From Halosolutus amylolyticus (GTDB lineage Archaea > Halobacteriota > Halobacteria > Halobacteriales > Natrialbaceae), in NCBI RefSeq assembly GCF_023566055.1, contig NZ_JALIQP010000001.1:1245252-1309251 (forward strand): DNA of 64,000 nt, in the 5' to 3' direction. The notes under the pieces are model-generated. The model made no database searches, had not been told where the DNA came from, and saw only the letters and a list, made by a program, of their open reading frames with translations. The translations under genes were made by a program, and so were the position numbers. The first letter of the stretch is position 1. The number at the start of each line of letters is the position of its first letter. Of this stretch, positions 42,712-51,358 are shown piece after piece.

Positions 42712-45267
42712 GTTCTCCGCACCGCGCCGATCGATCGCCGCCTTGACGTCCTCGGAAGTGATCGGCAGGGAGGTCAGCCGCACCCCGACGGCGTCGCGGA
42801 TGGCGTTGCTCAGCGCCGGCGGGATGCCGTTGGTCGGCAGTTCGCCGATCGACTTCGCGCCGAAGGGACCGGTCGGCTCGTGGGTTTCGACCAGGATCGT
42901 TTCCATCGGCGGGTGGTCCGTCGTCCGGGGCATCCCGTACTGGCGGAAGCCGGTGGTCTGTGGGTTCCCCTCGTCGTCGAACTCCAGGCCGCCGCTGGTC
43001 GCGTACTCGAGACTCATGTGCTGGCCGCCCTCGACCTGGCCCTCGGCGAGCGGCGGGTTGATCGCGACGCCGCAGTCGGCGGCGTAGACCAGTTCGTTGA
43101 GTTCGAACTCGCCGGTTTCCTCGTCGACGGTGACGTCCACGAACTGCGCGCCGAACGGCGGCGGACTCTCGTCCGTCGAGTGGTGGCCGTCGCCCATGAT
43201 CTGCTCGCGCTCGTCGTGGCCGTAGGTCGCCTCGTAGCCGATCTCCTCGAGGCTCACGCTCGCGCCCGTCGCCTCGCTGTAGACCTCGCCGCCCTCGGTT
43301 TCGAGGTTCGATTCGGACTCCTCGAGGAGTTTCGACCCCCAGTAGCGGATTCGTTCCTTCGTGTCCTCGGCGGCCTTCTTGACCGCCGTCCCGCTGATGT
43401 AGGTCGTCGACGAGGCGTAGGAGCCGTAGTCGAACGGCGTGACGTCGGTGTCCGAGGACGTGACGACGATATCGTCCGGTCCACAGCCGAGCACTTCGGC
43501 CGCGACCTGGCTGAACATCGTGTCGTTGCCGGTGCCGGTGTCGACGCCGCCGACGTGGAGGTGGAACGAGCCGTCCTCGTTCATCTTGAGCTTGGCCGCG
43601 CCGAGTTCCCTGCCCGCGACGCCGCTCCCCTGTGCACAGATCGCCATGCCGACGCCGCGGTGGAGATGGTCCTCGTCGGGCTGCTCGATCTCGTCCCAGC
43701 CGATCGCGTCCTTGCCGCGGTCGATACACTCGCGGAGGCCGCACGATCGGATCCGCCGGGCGAACCGATCGTCGTCCTTGAGGATGGTCGAGACGTCGTC
43801 GAGGTCGCCCGTCCGGATCGCGTGGTTCCGCTTGAACTCGATCGGGTCGACCCCGAGGTCGCGGGCGACCTCGTCCAGGTGCGCCTCGACGGCGAAGTGG
43901 CCCTGCGGCGCGCCGTAGCCGCGCATCGCGGCCCCCATCGGCAGGTTCGTGTGGACGACGTCCCCCTCGAACCGGACGTTCGGGACGCGCGGATACAGGG
44001 GGAGTGCCTTGGTCCCGACGTTCGAGGCGACCGTCATCCCGTGGGTCCCGTACGCTCCGGCGTTCGAGCGCGCGTAGAGGTCCATCGCGACGATGGTCCC
44101 GTCCTCGGTCACCGCCGATCGCATCGTCAGGTCCATCGGGTGACGCGATCGGAGCGCGTAGAACTCCTCCCGTCTCGTCATCTCGAGTTTGACCGGCCGG
44201 TCCGCCGCCAGGTGGAGCGCGAACGTGATCGGTTCGATCGCCATCTCCTGTTTCGCGCCGAAGCCGGCACCCACGCTCGGTTTTTCGACCCGGACGTCCC
44301 GGATCGGGACGTCGAAGACGTGCGCTAGCTGTCGACGTGTGTGGTTCGGGACCTGCGTCGCCGTGATGAACGTGTATCGCCCGTCCTCGTCGGTGTAGGC
44401 GATCGTCGTGTGGGGTTCGGGGACGCAGTGGGACTGGTAGGGCGTCTCCAGTTCGGTCTCGTGGATCCGGACGTCGTCGCGATCGAACGCGGCCTCGACG
44501 TCGCCGATCTCGCCCTCGAAGTGCGACTCGAGGTTGCGCCCGTAGTCCGCGCCGCTCTGTGCGTTCTCGACTTCGTCGTCCTCGAACAGTCGCGGGGCGT
44601 CCGGCTCTAGCGCCGCCTCGACGTCGAAGACGTCCTCGCGCTCCTCGTACTCGACGTCGATCGCGCGGGCGGCCCGATCGGCAATCTCGCTCGTCTCGGC
44701 GGCCACGGCCGCGATCGGGTCCCCGACGAACCGGACGTGTCGCCTGAGGACGCGCATGTCCCACGGGCTCGGCTCGGGGTAGGACTGCCCGGAACTCGAG
44801 TACAGCGTGTCGGGGACGACGTCGTCCCTGGGAGTGACGACCGCGTAGACGCCCTCGATCGCCTCGGCGTCGCTCGTGTCGATGGCCGTCACGTAGCCGT
44901 GTGCGATCTCGCTCCGGACGACCGTGCCGTGGGCGAGATCGGGAAACCGGCGGCTGTAGTCGGCCGTGTACCGGGCCTCTCCGGTGACGATCTTTCGCGC
45001 GTCGTCCTTCTCGACGTCCGTCGTGAGGTTCACGCGCTCCGCTCTGGGCTTGCGATTGTTTTCCGGTTCGTCCCACTCCACGGGGGACTCCTCGGCGTTC
45101 GCCTCGTCAGCGGACGCCTCCGTATCGGCCGCGTCTCCGGAGGCGGCCACGTCTTCGGAAGCGTCCACGCCTGGCGGTTCCTCCCGCTCGATCTCCTCCA
45201 TCCCGCCGTCCCCCTCGACGGCGTCGGCGTCCGCGTCGGCCCGATCGGCGTCGTCGGGCGTACTCAT
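42697..45267 (-). CDS. Xanthine-dehydrogenase-type molybdopterin large subunit (paralogue 1)
   Basis: 856 residues. An N-terminal acidic extension (residues 1-75) contains VEWDEPENN. The aldehyde oxidase/XDH domains follow: DARKIVTGEARYTADYSRRF, SVGAGFGAKQEM (cofactor loop), AAMRGYGAPQGHFAVEAHLD, VDTGTGNDTMFSQVAAEVLG and GPFGAKSIGELPTNGIPPAL with the expected active-site Glu. It oxidises a purine or related heterocycle with water as oxygen donor. The last four residues and stop come from element A4. It overlaps the 2Fe-2S gene by four bases. Whether Mo carries Se or S is not visible in sequence; the neighbouring YqeB/YqeC/SelD genes suggest Se. Confidence 0.88.
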   Translation of the reverse strand: MSTPDDADRADADADAVEGDGGMEEIEREEPPGVDASEDVAASGDAADTEASADEANAEESPVEWDEPENNRKPRAERVNLTTDVEKDDARKIVTGEARYTADYSRRFPDLAHGTVVRSEIAHGYVTAIDTSDAEAIEGVYAVVTPRDDVVPDTLYSSSGQSYPEPSPWDMRVLRRHVRFVGDPIAAVAAETSEIADRAARAIDVEYEEREDVFDVEAALEPDAPRLFEDDEVENAQSGADYGRNLESHFEGEIGDVEAAFDRDDVRIHETELETPYQSHCVPEPHTTIAYTDEDGRYTFITATQVPNHTRRQLAHVFDVPIRDVRVEKPSVGAGFGAKQEMAIEPITFALHLAADRPVKLEMTRREEFYALRSRHPMDLTMRSAVTEDGTIVAMDLYARSNAGAYGTHGMTVASNVGTKALPLYPRVPNVRFEGDVVHTNLPMGAAMRGYGAPQGHFAVEAHLDEVARDLGVDPIEFKRNHAIRTGDLDDVSTILKDDDRFARRIRSCGLRECIDRGKDAIGWDEIEQPDEDHLHRGVGMAICAQGSGVAGRELGAAKLKMNEDGSFHLHVGGVDTGTGNDTMFSQVAAEVLGCGPDDIVVTSSDTDVTPFDYGSYASSTTYISGTAVKKAAEDTKERIRYWGSKLLEESESNLETEGGEVYSEATGASVSLEEIGYEATYGHDEREQIMGDGHHSTDESPPPFGAQFVDVTVDEETGEFELNELVYAADCGVAINPPLAEGQVEGGQHMSLEYATSGGLEFDDEGNPQTTGFRQYGMPRTTDHPPMETILVETHEPTGPFGAKSIGELPTNGIPPALSNAIRDAVGVRLTSLPITSEDVKAAIDRRGAENYSSN

Positions 45268-45833
45268 CGGTCGGTCTCACCTCGCCGATCGGCCCCCGTC
45301 GGTCGGTCGCCGGCGCAGTGACAGTCACAGCACCGGTCGGTCGCCGCTCGCCCGCCGTCCGCGGCGACCGCCTGTTCCGCCAGGCGATCCGACGCGTCGA
45401 GGACCGCCTCGACGATTTTCTTGTACCCCGTACACCGACAGAGGTTGTCCGAGAGCGCCTCACGGACCTCGGCCTCGGTCGGGTCCGGGTTCTCCTCCAG
45501 CAGGGCCTTCGATCGCATGATCATCCCCGGGATGCAAAAGCCACACTGCAGGGCCGAGTTGTCGACGAACGCCTGCTGGACCGGGTGGAGGTCGTCCTGG
45601 GTTCCCAGCCCCTCGATCGTCTCGACGGTCGCGCCGTCGGCTTTCGCGACGGGCGTCACGCACGACATCGTCGGCTCGCCGTCGATCTGGACCGTACACA
45701 TGCCGCACGCGCCGGTGTCACAGCCCCGCTTCGCGCCCGTGTACCCGTTTCGACGCAACACGTCGAGGAGGAGGTCGGACTTCGATACCTCGAACATCCG
45801 CTCGTTACCGTTGATTGTACAGTCGATGTGCAT
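45264..45833 (-). CDS. 2Fe-2S small subunit of XDH-type enzyme (paralogue 1), Cys-rich tail
   Basis: 189 residues from ATG 45833 (MHIDCTINGNERMFEVSKSD). The plant-type cluster is complete: GCDTGACGMC ... MSC, and the second all-alpha cluster reads LQCGFCIPGM ... DNLCRCTGYKKI. The C-terminal 35 residues add DRCCDCHCAGDR, a Cys-dense tail not seen in the partner paralogue. It passes electrons from Mo to an acceptor; no FAD subunit gene is seen here. It forms an operon with the large subunit (overlap ATGA). The leader contains a GGTG..AACACataGTGTT..CACC hairpin. Confidence 0.88.
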   Translation of the reverse strand: MHIDCTINGNERMFEVSKSDLLLDVLRRNGYTGAKRGCDTGACGMCTVQIDGEPTMSCVTPVAKADGATVETIEGLGTQDDLHPVQQAFVDNSALQCGFCIPGMIMRSKALLEENPDPTEAEVREALSDNLCRCTGYKKIVEAVLDASDRLAEQAVAADGGRAATDRCCDCHCAGDRPTGADRRGETDR

Positions 45834-45857
45834 ATCGCTCACTCTATGGGTGATGCT

Positions 45858-45870
45858 AACACTATGTGTT
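45858..45870. promoter_or_regulatory. Operator-like inverted repeat before XDH paralogue 1
   Basis: AACAC-TAT-GTGTT, with flanking GGTG/CACC giving a hairpin if transcribed. It lies about 25 nt downstream of a TATA box (taaataattg, 45891-45900) on the minus strand, so it sits at the predicted transcription start of the XDH operon. Confidence 0.4.
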
Positions 45871-46014
45871 CACCATCGCGGGCTGGCACCTAAATAATTG
45901 TCGAGGTTTCTGCCCTGTACTGGTTCGCAAAAAACCAGGTCAGCGCGCCGTGGCAATCCGTCGTGAAAGCGATCGGAAACCGCCCTGCCGCCGGAGTCGC
46001 GATCGAGGCGCGGT

Positions 46015-48459
46015 TCAGCCGTCGTCCTCGAGCGCGGCGTTGATCTTCTCCGCGGTGATCGGCATCTCGGTGATGCGGACGCCGACCGCCTCGCGGATGG
46101 CGTTGCTCAGCGCGGGCGGGACCGTGTTCGTCGGCACCTCGGCGACGGATTTCGCGCCGAAGGGGCCGGTCGGCTCGTGGGTCTCGACCAGGATCGATTC
46201 GATCGTGGGCGTCTCCGCGGCCGTCGGCCAGTCGTAGTCGTCGAAGCCCCGCACTTCCGATCGGCCCTCGTCGTCGAACGTGATGCCCTCGCTGACGGCC
46301 ATCTCGTAGCTCATGTGGTTCGCGCCCTCGACCTGACCCTCGGCCATGCCGGGGTTGATCGCGACGCCGCAGTCGACCGCGACGACGAGTTCGGTGACCT
46401 CGAACTCGCCGGTTTCCTCGTCGACGGTGACGTCCGCGAACTGCGCGGCGAACGGCGGCGGGCTCTCCTCCGTACAGTGGGTCCCCTTGCCGAGGATGTG
46501 TTCGCGCTCGTCGTGGCCGTAGGCGGCCTCGTAGCCGATCTCCTCGAGGCTTACGCTCGCACCCGTCTCCTCGCTGTAGACCGTCCCGTCCCCTGTGTCG
46601 AGGTTCGACTCGGGCTCTTCGAGGAGCTTCGACCCCCAGTAGAGGATCCGCTCTTTCGCGTCTTCGGCGGCCTTCTTGACCGCCATGCCGCTGATGTAGG
46701 TGGTCGACGAGGCGTACGCGCCGTAGTCGAACGGCGTCACGTCCGTGTCCGACGATTTGATGACGATGTCTTCCTCGTCACAGCCCAGCACCTCGGCCGC
46801 GATCTGGATGAACGCCGTGTCGGCCCCCGTTCCGATGTCGACGCCGCCGACGTGGAGGTGGAACGAGCCGTCCTCGTTCATCATGAGCTGGGCCGCGCCG
46901 AGTTCGTCGCCCGCCACGCCGGTTCCCTGGGCCGAGAGGGCCATCCCGATACCGCGGTGGAGATGGTCCTCGTCGGGCTGTTCGACGTCGTCCCAGCCGA
47001 TCGCGTCCTTGCCGCGCTCGATACACTCGTCGAGGCCGCACGATCGGATCCGCCGTTCCGCACCTTCGCCGCCCATCATGCCGGCGATTTCGTCGAGATC
47101 GCCGACCTCCATGTAGTGGCGCTGGCGGAACTCGACGGGGTCCAGGTCGAGGTCGCGCGCGACCTCGTCGAGGTGGCCCTCGAGCGCGAGGGTCCCCTGC
47201 GGTGCGCCGTAGCCCCGCATCGCGCCCGTCTGTGGCGTGTTCGTGTGGACGATGTCGGCCTCGAATCGCGCGTTCGGGACCTTCGAGTACAGCGGCATCG
47301 GCTTGCTCCCGACGTTGCCGGCGACCGTCATCCCGTGGCTCCCGTACGCGCCCGTGTTCGAGAGGGCGTACAGGTCGATCGCTTCGATCGAGCCGTCCTC
47401 GGTGACAGCGGTGCGCGCTCGCACCGTCATCGGGTGTCGCGAGCGCATCGCGTGGAACTCCTCTTCGCGCGTGGCCTCGTAGAGGACGGGCCGATCGGCC
47501 GCGATCGAGAGCGCGAGCGGGATCGGCTCGACGACCATCGCCTGCTTGCCGCCGAAACCGCCGCCGACGCGGGGCTTCGAGACGCGAACGTCCCGGATGG
47601 GGACGTCGAACAGGTGTGCCAGCTGTCGGCGGGTGTGGTTCGGCACCTGCGTGCTCGTGACGAGCACGTGGCGATCGTCCTCGTCCGTGTACGCGAGGGT
47701 GGTGTGGGGCTCGATCTGGGCGTGGGACTGGCGGATCGTCTCCCACTCGGTCTCGTGGACGTGGACGTCCTCGCGCGCCACGGCGTCCTCGACGTCGCCG
47801 ATCTCGCCCTCGATGTGTGCCATCCGGTTCCGGCTGTAGTCGTGGCCGACGATCTCGTTCTCGACCTCGTCCTCCTCGAACAGTCGCGGCGCGTCCTCGG
47901 AGTGGGCCGCCTCGGGATCGAGCACGTACTCTGCTTCCTCGTACTCGACCTCGATGCTCTCGGCTGCGGCGCGTGCGGTCTCGGCGTCCTCTGCCGCGAC
48001 CGCCGCGATCGGATCGCCGACGTAGCGGACGTGCTCGTTGAGCACGGTCATGTCCCACGGGCTCGGTTCGGGGTAGGACTGGCCCGCGCTCGTGTACTTC
48101 GCGTCGGGCGTCCCCTCGGACCACGGCGTCAGGACGGCGTGGACCCCGTCCATCTCCTCGGCCGCGCTCGCGTCGATATCGGTCACGTAGCCGTGCAGGA
48201 TCTCGCTTCGCACGACCGCGGCGCGTGCGAGGTCGGGGAACTGCGTCTCGTAGTCCGCCGTGTACTTCGCCTGGCCGGTGACGAGTTTCGGGTCGTCGTC
48301 CTTCTGGGCCGGTCGCGAGACGCTGGCTCGCTCGTCGGGTGCCAGGTCGTTGTTCTCGGGTTCGTCCCACTCGAGGGGGTGGTCCTCGAGTTCCGGGGAC
48401 TCACCCTCCGGTTGCGATGCGGTACCGCCGTCGGGTTTCGGTTCGTCCGGATCACTCAT
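46015..48459 (-). CDS. Xanthine-dehydrogenase-type molybdopterin large subunit (paralogue 2)
   Basis: 814 residues from ATG 48459 (MSDPDEPKPDGGTASQPEGE). It has the same fold as paralogue 1, with RVGGGFGGKQAMVVEPIPLA (standard cofactor loop, against GAGFGAK in paralogue 1), GAMRGYGAPQGTLALEGHLD, VDIGTGADTAFIQIAAEVLG and GPFGAKSVAEVPTNTVPPAL; the active-site Glu position reads AE. The acidic extension also contains LEWDEPENN. The two genes are about half identical by eye and probably have different substrates. It overlaps its 2Fe-2S gene by eight bases. RidA follows on the same strand beyond it. Confidence 0.86.
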   Translation of the reverse strand: MSDPDEPKPDGGTASQPEGESPELEDHPLEWDEPENNDLAPDERASVSRPAQKDDDPKLVTGQAKYTADYETQFPDLARAAVVRSEILHGYVTDIDASAAEEMDGVHAVLTPWSEGTPDAKYTSAGQSYPEPSPWDMTVLNEHVRYVGDPIAAVAAEDAETARAAAESIEVEYEEAEYVLDPEAAHSEDAPRLFEEDEVENEIVGHDYSRNRMAHIEGEIGDVEDAVAREDVHVHETEWETIRQSHAQIEPHTTLAYTDEDDRHVLVTSTQVPNHTRRQLAHLFDVPIRDVRVSKPRVGGGFGGKQAMVVEPIPLALSIAADRPVLYEATREEEFHAMRSRHPMTVRARTAVTEDGSIEAIDLYALSNTGAYGSHGMTVAGNVGSKPMPLYSKVPNARFEADIVHTNTPQTGAMRGYGAPQGTLALEGHLDEVARDLDLDPVEFRQRHYMEVGDLDEIAGMMGGEGAERRIRSCGLDECIERGKDAIGWDDVEQPDEDHLHRGIGMALSAQGTGVAGDELGAAQLMMNEDGSFHLHVGGVDIGTGADTAFIQIAAEVLGCDEEDIVIKSSDTDVTPFDYGAYASSTTYISGMAVKKAAEDAKERILYWGSKLLEEPESNLDTGDGTVYSEETGASVSLEEIGYEAAYGHDEREHILGKGTHCTEESPPPFAAQFADVTVDEETGEFEVTELVVAVDCGVAINPGMAEGQVEGANHMSYEMAVSEGITFDDEGRSEVRGFDDYDWPTAAETPTIESILVETHEPTGPFGAKSVAEVPTNTVPPALSNAIREAVGVRITEMPITAEKINAALEDDG

Positions 48460-48997
48460 GGCTCTCACCGCCGTCTTCGGTCGTCCCGCGAGCGGTGGAT
48501 GCGGGCGACGTGCCGCCGTCCGTCGCGACGGCTCCGTCGCCGTTCACCCGCTCGGCGGCGTCGAGTATCGCCTCGACGGGTTTCTGGTAGCCGGTACACC
48601 GACACAGGTTGTCGTCGATCGCCGCCCGGGCCTCGGCTTCGCTCGGGTCCGGGGTCTCCTCGAGCAACGCTTTCGTCTGGACGATCATCCCGGGGATACA
48701 GAAGCCACACTGGACCGCGAAGTGATCGACGAACGCCTGCTGGATCGGGTGGAGGTCGTCCTGCGTGCCCAGTCCCTCGATCGTCACGATCGTCGCGCCG
48801 TCGACGTCCCCGACGGTCGTCCCGCAGGCCATCCGGGCCTCGCCGTCGATGAGCACCTTCGAGGCACCGCAGACGCCGCCGTCACAGCCGCACTTCACGC
48901 CGGTGTACCCCTCGCGTCGCAGGACCGTCGCGAGGTCTTCCTCGGGCGCTGCGTCGATACTCGTCGGGTCGCCGTTGACGGTCAGGCTGAACTGCAC
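48452..48997 (-). CDS. 2Fe-2S small subunit of XDH-type enzyme (paralogue 2), altered cluster site
   Basis: 181 residues (MQFSLTVNGDPTSIDAAPEE). The first cluster region reads KCGCDGGVCGASKVLIDG ... MAC: the third cluster Cys of the usual CDxGxCGxC is Ser, although an extra Cys precedes the motif. The second cluster VQCGFCIPGM ... DNLCRCTGYQKP is complete. The plant-type cluster may use the extra Cys, Ser, or be absent. A Shine-Dalgarno sequence (AGGAGGG) lies 6-12 nt upstream on the minus strand, and a TATA box (acatatatttatgg) is 65 nt upstream, so this operon has a real leader, in contrast to many genes here. Confidence 0.85.
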   Translation of the reverse strand: MQFSLTVNGDPTSIDAAPEEDLATVLRREGYTGVKCGCDGGVCGASKVLIDGEARMACGTTVGDVDGATIVTIEGLGTQDDLHPIQQAFVDHFAVQCGFCIPGMIVQTKALLEETPDPSEAEARAAIDDNLCRCTGYQKPVEAILDAAERVNGDGAVATDGGTSPASTARGTTEDGGESHE

Positions 48998-49002
48998 AGT
49001 GA

Positions 49003-49009
49003 TCCCTCC
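49003..49009 (-). promoter_or_regulatory. Shine-Dalgarno site for XDH paralogue 2
   Basis: Plus-strand tccctcc, read as GGAGGGA on the minus strand, 6 nt before ATG 48997. It is unusual among mostly leaderless genes and supports that start. Confidence 0.6.
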
Positions 49010-49061
49010 TGTAAGCGTATCACTAGCATACGTCTCGTAGTGTAAGATGCGAGACAGCGAT

Positions 49062-49075
49062 ACATATATTTATGG
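49062..49075 (-). promoter_or_regulatory. TATA box for XDH paralogue 2 operon
   Basis: acatatatttatgg (minus CCATAAATATATGT), a strong AT patch about 65 nt before the ATG, giving a leader of about 40 nt with the Shine-Dalgarno site inside. Confidence 0.5.
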
Positions 49076-49169
49076 TTGCCACAGGGGCTGACGACTCGAT
49101 CGATCGCGGCGGTCGATTTCGCCGCCGCTCACCGGGAGGGCGTCCTGAAAACGCGACCGCCGCGGTCGA

Positions 49170-49550
49170 TCAGTCGTTCGACGCGATCGCTTCGATCTCG
49201 ACCCCGACGCCCTTTGGCAGGTTCGCCACCTCGACGGCGCTCCGGGCCGGGGGCTCCGCGTCGAAGAACTCGGCGTAGGTCTCGTTCATCTCGTCGAAAG
49301 TCTCGATGTCGTCGAGGAAGACGGTCACTTTGAGGACGTCGCTCATCTCGAGGCCTTCCTCGGCCAGGACGGCTTCGACGTTGCCGAGCGCCTGTTCAGT
49401 CTGGACGGCGATCGACTCGTCGTCGAGCAACTCCCCGTCGGCAGTCATGGGAATCTGTCCGGCCGTGAACGTGACGTCGCCGGTGGTCGTCGCCTGGCTG
49501 TAGGCACCGACTGCGGCCGGTGCGTCGTCGGTACTGATCACGCGCTTCAT
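49170..49550 (-). CDS. ridA: RidA-family enamine/imine deaminase
   Basis: 126 residues (MKRVISTDDAPAAVGAYSQA). The whole family signature is present: GAYSQATTTGDVTFTAGQIP, TEQALGNVEAVLAEEG, VTVFLDDIETFDEMNETYAE and PARSAVEVANLPKGVGVEIE with the catalytic Arg. RidA hydrolyses 2-aminoacrylate-type enamines formed by PLP dehydratases/lyases. A PLP lyase candidate lies at 34825 in the same island, so it may be a functional partner. It is in the same orientation as the two XDH operons, upstream of them. Confidence 0.92.
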   Translation of the reverse strand: MKRVISTDDAPAAVGAYSQATTTGDVTFTAGQIPMTADGELLDDESIAVQTEQALGNVEAVLAEEGLEMSDVLKVTVFLDDIETFDEMNETYAEFFDAEPPARSAVEVANLPKGVGVEIEAIASND

Positions 49551-49671
49551 ACGCGTCGATACCCGTCCGACCGCTTAAACGTTGTTCAGGTCGGGGTGTC
49601 CGCGTGCGTTCACCCCGTTCTCCGGTCGTCGTCACTTGGTCCGTTTCCTGAGTCGATCCGGTCGCAACAGC

Positions 49672-49702
49672 CGTGTGCCACGGACCGATCGTCGTGTGCC
49701 AC
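49672..49702 (+). repeat. Two direct CGTGTGCCAC repeats upstream of a permease
   Basis: CGTGTGCCAC at 49672 and 49693, spaced 21 bp (two helical turns). They lie about 50-80 bp upstream of the TATA box (ttatatga, 49755) of the purine permease, as expected for an activator site. Confidence 0.5.
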
Positions 49703-49751
49703 AACGGGCGAAACGGGTGTGCGAACGTGGGTGTCGGGGCGTCGATCAGGG

Positions 49752-49762
49752 AAAATTATATG
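49752..49762 (+). promoter_or_regulatory. TATA box for the purine permease
   Basis: aaattatatga, 25-35 nt before ATG 49787. Together with the start at 49787 (MSDSTGTQSW) it indicates a leaderless message. Confidence 0.5.
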
Positions 49763-49786
49763 ATGGTATGGTGTAGCATGGCGTAT

Positions 49787-51184
49787 ATGTCAGATTCGAC
49801 CGGTACGCAGTCCTGGCTGGGGGAGTACTTCGGATTCGAGGAGCACGGGACCGATTTGCGGACGGAACTGATCGCGGGAGCGACGACGTTCCTGACGATG
49901 TCGTATATCATCATCGTGAATCCCGCGATCCTCTCCGAGGCGATCCGGATCGAGGGCTACTCGCAACAGGAGGTGTTCCAGATGATCGCCATCGCGACCA
50001 TTCTGGCGTCCGCCGTCGCCATCCTGGTGATGGCGTTTTACGCGAATCGACCGTTCGGATTGGCTCCGGGGATGGGGTTGAACGCGTACTTCGCGTTCAC
50101 GGTCGTAATACTGCTCGGCATCCCGTGGCAGACGGCGCTTGCGGCCGTCTTCGTCGAGGGCGTGATCTTCATGGCCCTGACGTATTTCGGCGCGAGACGG
50201 TACGTCATCGAACTGTTCCCGGCACCGGTCAAGTTCGCCGTCGGTGCGGGGATCGGCCTGTTCCTGCTGTTGCTCGGCCTCATCGAGATGAACGTCATCG
50301 TCCAGTACGAGGCGACGCTGGTCCAGTTGAACGACGTCGCGACGGATCCCGTCGCACTCGTCGCGCTCGCGGGACTCGCGTTCACGTTCATCCTGTACGC
50401 ACGCGACATTACCGGCGCCATCATCATCGGGATCGTCACGACCGCGATCGCGGGCTGGGGGCTCACGCTCGGCGGCGTCGTCGATCGGGGCGTCCTCGCA
50501 CCGGCACAACTCGCCTCGCCGCAGTACGACATCACGCCGCTGGCCGGGGCCTTCCTCGACGGCTTCGGGCAGATCGAGCCGGCGACGTTCGTCCTGGTCG
50601 TGTTCACGTTCTTCTTCGTCGACTTCTTCGACACTGCGGGGACGCTGATCGGCGTCTCGCAGTTCGGGGGCTTCCTCGACGAGGACGGTGACCTCCCGGA
50701 GATGGAGAAGCCGCTGATGGCCGACGCGGTCGGCACGACGTTCGGGGCGATGGTCGGCACCTCGACGGTGACGACGTTCATCGAGAGTTCGACCGGGATC
50801 GAAGAGGGCGGGCGAACGGGAATGACGGCGCTCACGGTCGGCGGCCTGTTCTTGCTCTCGCTCGTGGCCGTGCCGCTGATCGCCGCGATCCCGCAGTACG
50901 CGTCGTACCTCGCGCTCGTGGTCGTCGGGATCATCATGCTTCAGGGCGTGACGGACATCGACTGGGAGAACCCGGCCTGGCTCATCTCGGGCGGACTCAC
51001 CATCACCGTCATGCCGCTGACGGCCTCGATCGCCAACGGACTGGCGGCGGGGATCATCAGCTATCCGGTCATCAAGACGACGATGGGGGAAACGGGAGAC
51101 GTCCGCCCCGGGCAGTGGGTCCTGGCCGCGGCGTTCGTGCTCTACTACTACGTCTCGGCGGGCGGCGTGATATCCGGAACCTGA
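49787..51184 (+). CDS. NCS2-family purine permease (AzgA/GhxP type)
   Basis: 465 residues from ATG 49787; an in-frame ATG at 49778 (MAYMSD) is the other candidate. It has about 12 membrane segments with family motifs SYIIIVNPAILSEA (first helix end), GMGLNAYFAFTV (the classic NCS2 GMGxNAYF), FFVDFFDTAGTLIGV and TSTVTTFIESSTGIEEGGRT. Members import hypoxanthine, guanine or adenine with protons. The second permease at 51359 belongs to the uracil/xanthine branch, so together they cover several purines. Confidence 0.9.
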   Translation: MSDSTGTQSWLGEYFGFEEHGTDLRTELIAGATTFLTMSYIIIVNPAILSEAIRIEGYSQQEVFQMIAIATILASAVAILVMAFYANRPFGLAPGMGLNAYFAFTVVILLGIPWQTALAAVFVEGVIFMALTYFGARRYVIELFPAPVKFAVGAGIGLFLLLLGLIEMNVIVQYEATLVQLNDVATDPVALVALAGLAFTFILYARDITGAIIIGIVTTAIAGWGLTLGGVVDRGVLAPAQLASPQYDITPLAGAFLDGFGQIEPATFVLVVFTFFFVDFFDTAGTLIGVSQFGGFLDEDGDLPEMEKPLMADAVGTTFGAMVGTSTVTTFIESSTGIEEGGRTGMTALTVGGLFLLSLVAVPLIAAIPQYASYLALVVVGIIMLQGVTDIDWENPAWLISGGLTITVMPLTASIANGLAAGIISYPVIKTTMGETGDVRPGQWVLAAAFVLYYYVSAGGVISGT

Positions 51185-51358
51185 GGACCGATTTCGAACT
51201 GTGGGCTTCGCACGACCCGCACCGCACAAATACGCCGTCTTAATACGGATTCTCCATTTTCGGTGGACGACTGTGGTAATACTCGGGAGTGGTGTTGCCA
51301 AATGTGGATGTAACAAAGAATTTATCACTCCCCAGGGAGATTTGTACCTTGTTATCCC

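Noticed and set aside
46177..48852. An 891-residue open frame on the plus strand opposite XDH paralogue 2
   Set aside because: It is the reverse shadow of the XDH large-subunit gene; similar shadows occur opposite pncB (14521), the ABC1 kinase (18926) and the GH3 gene (61935).
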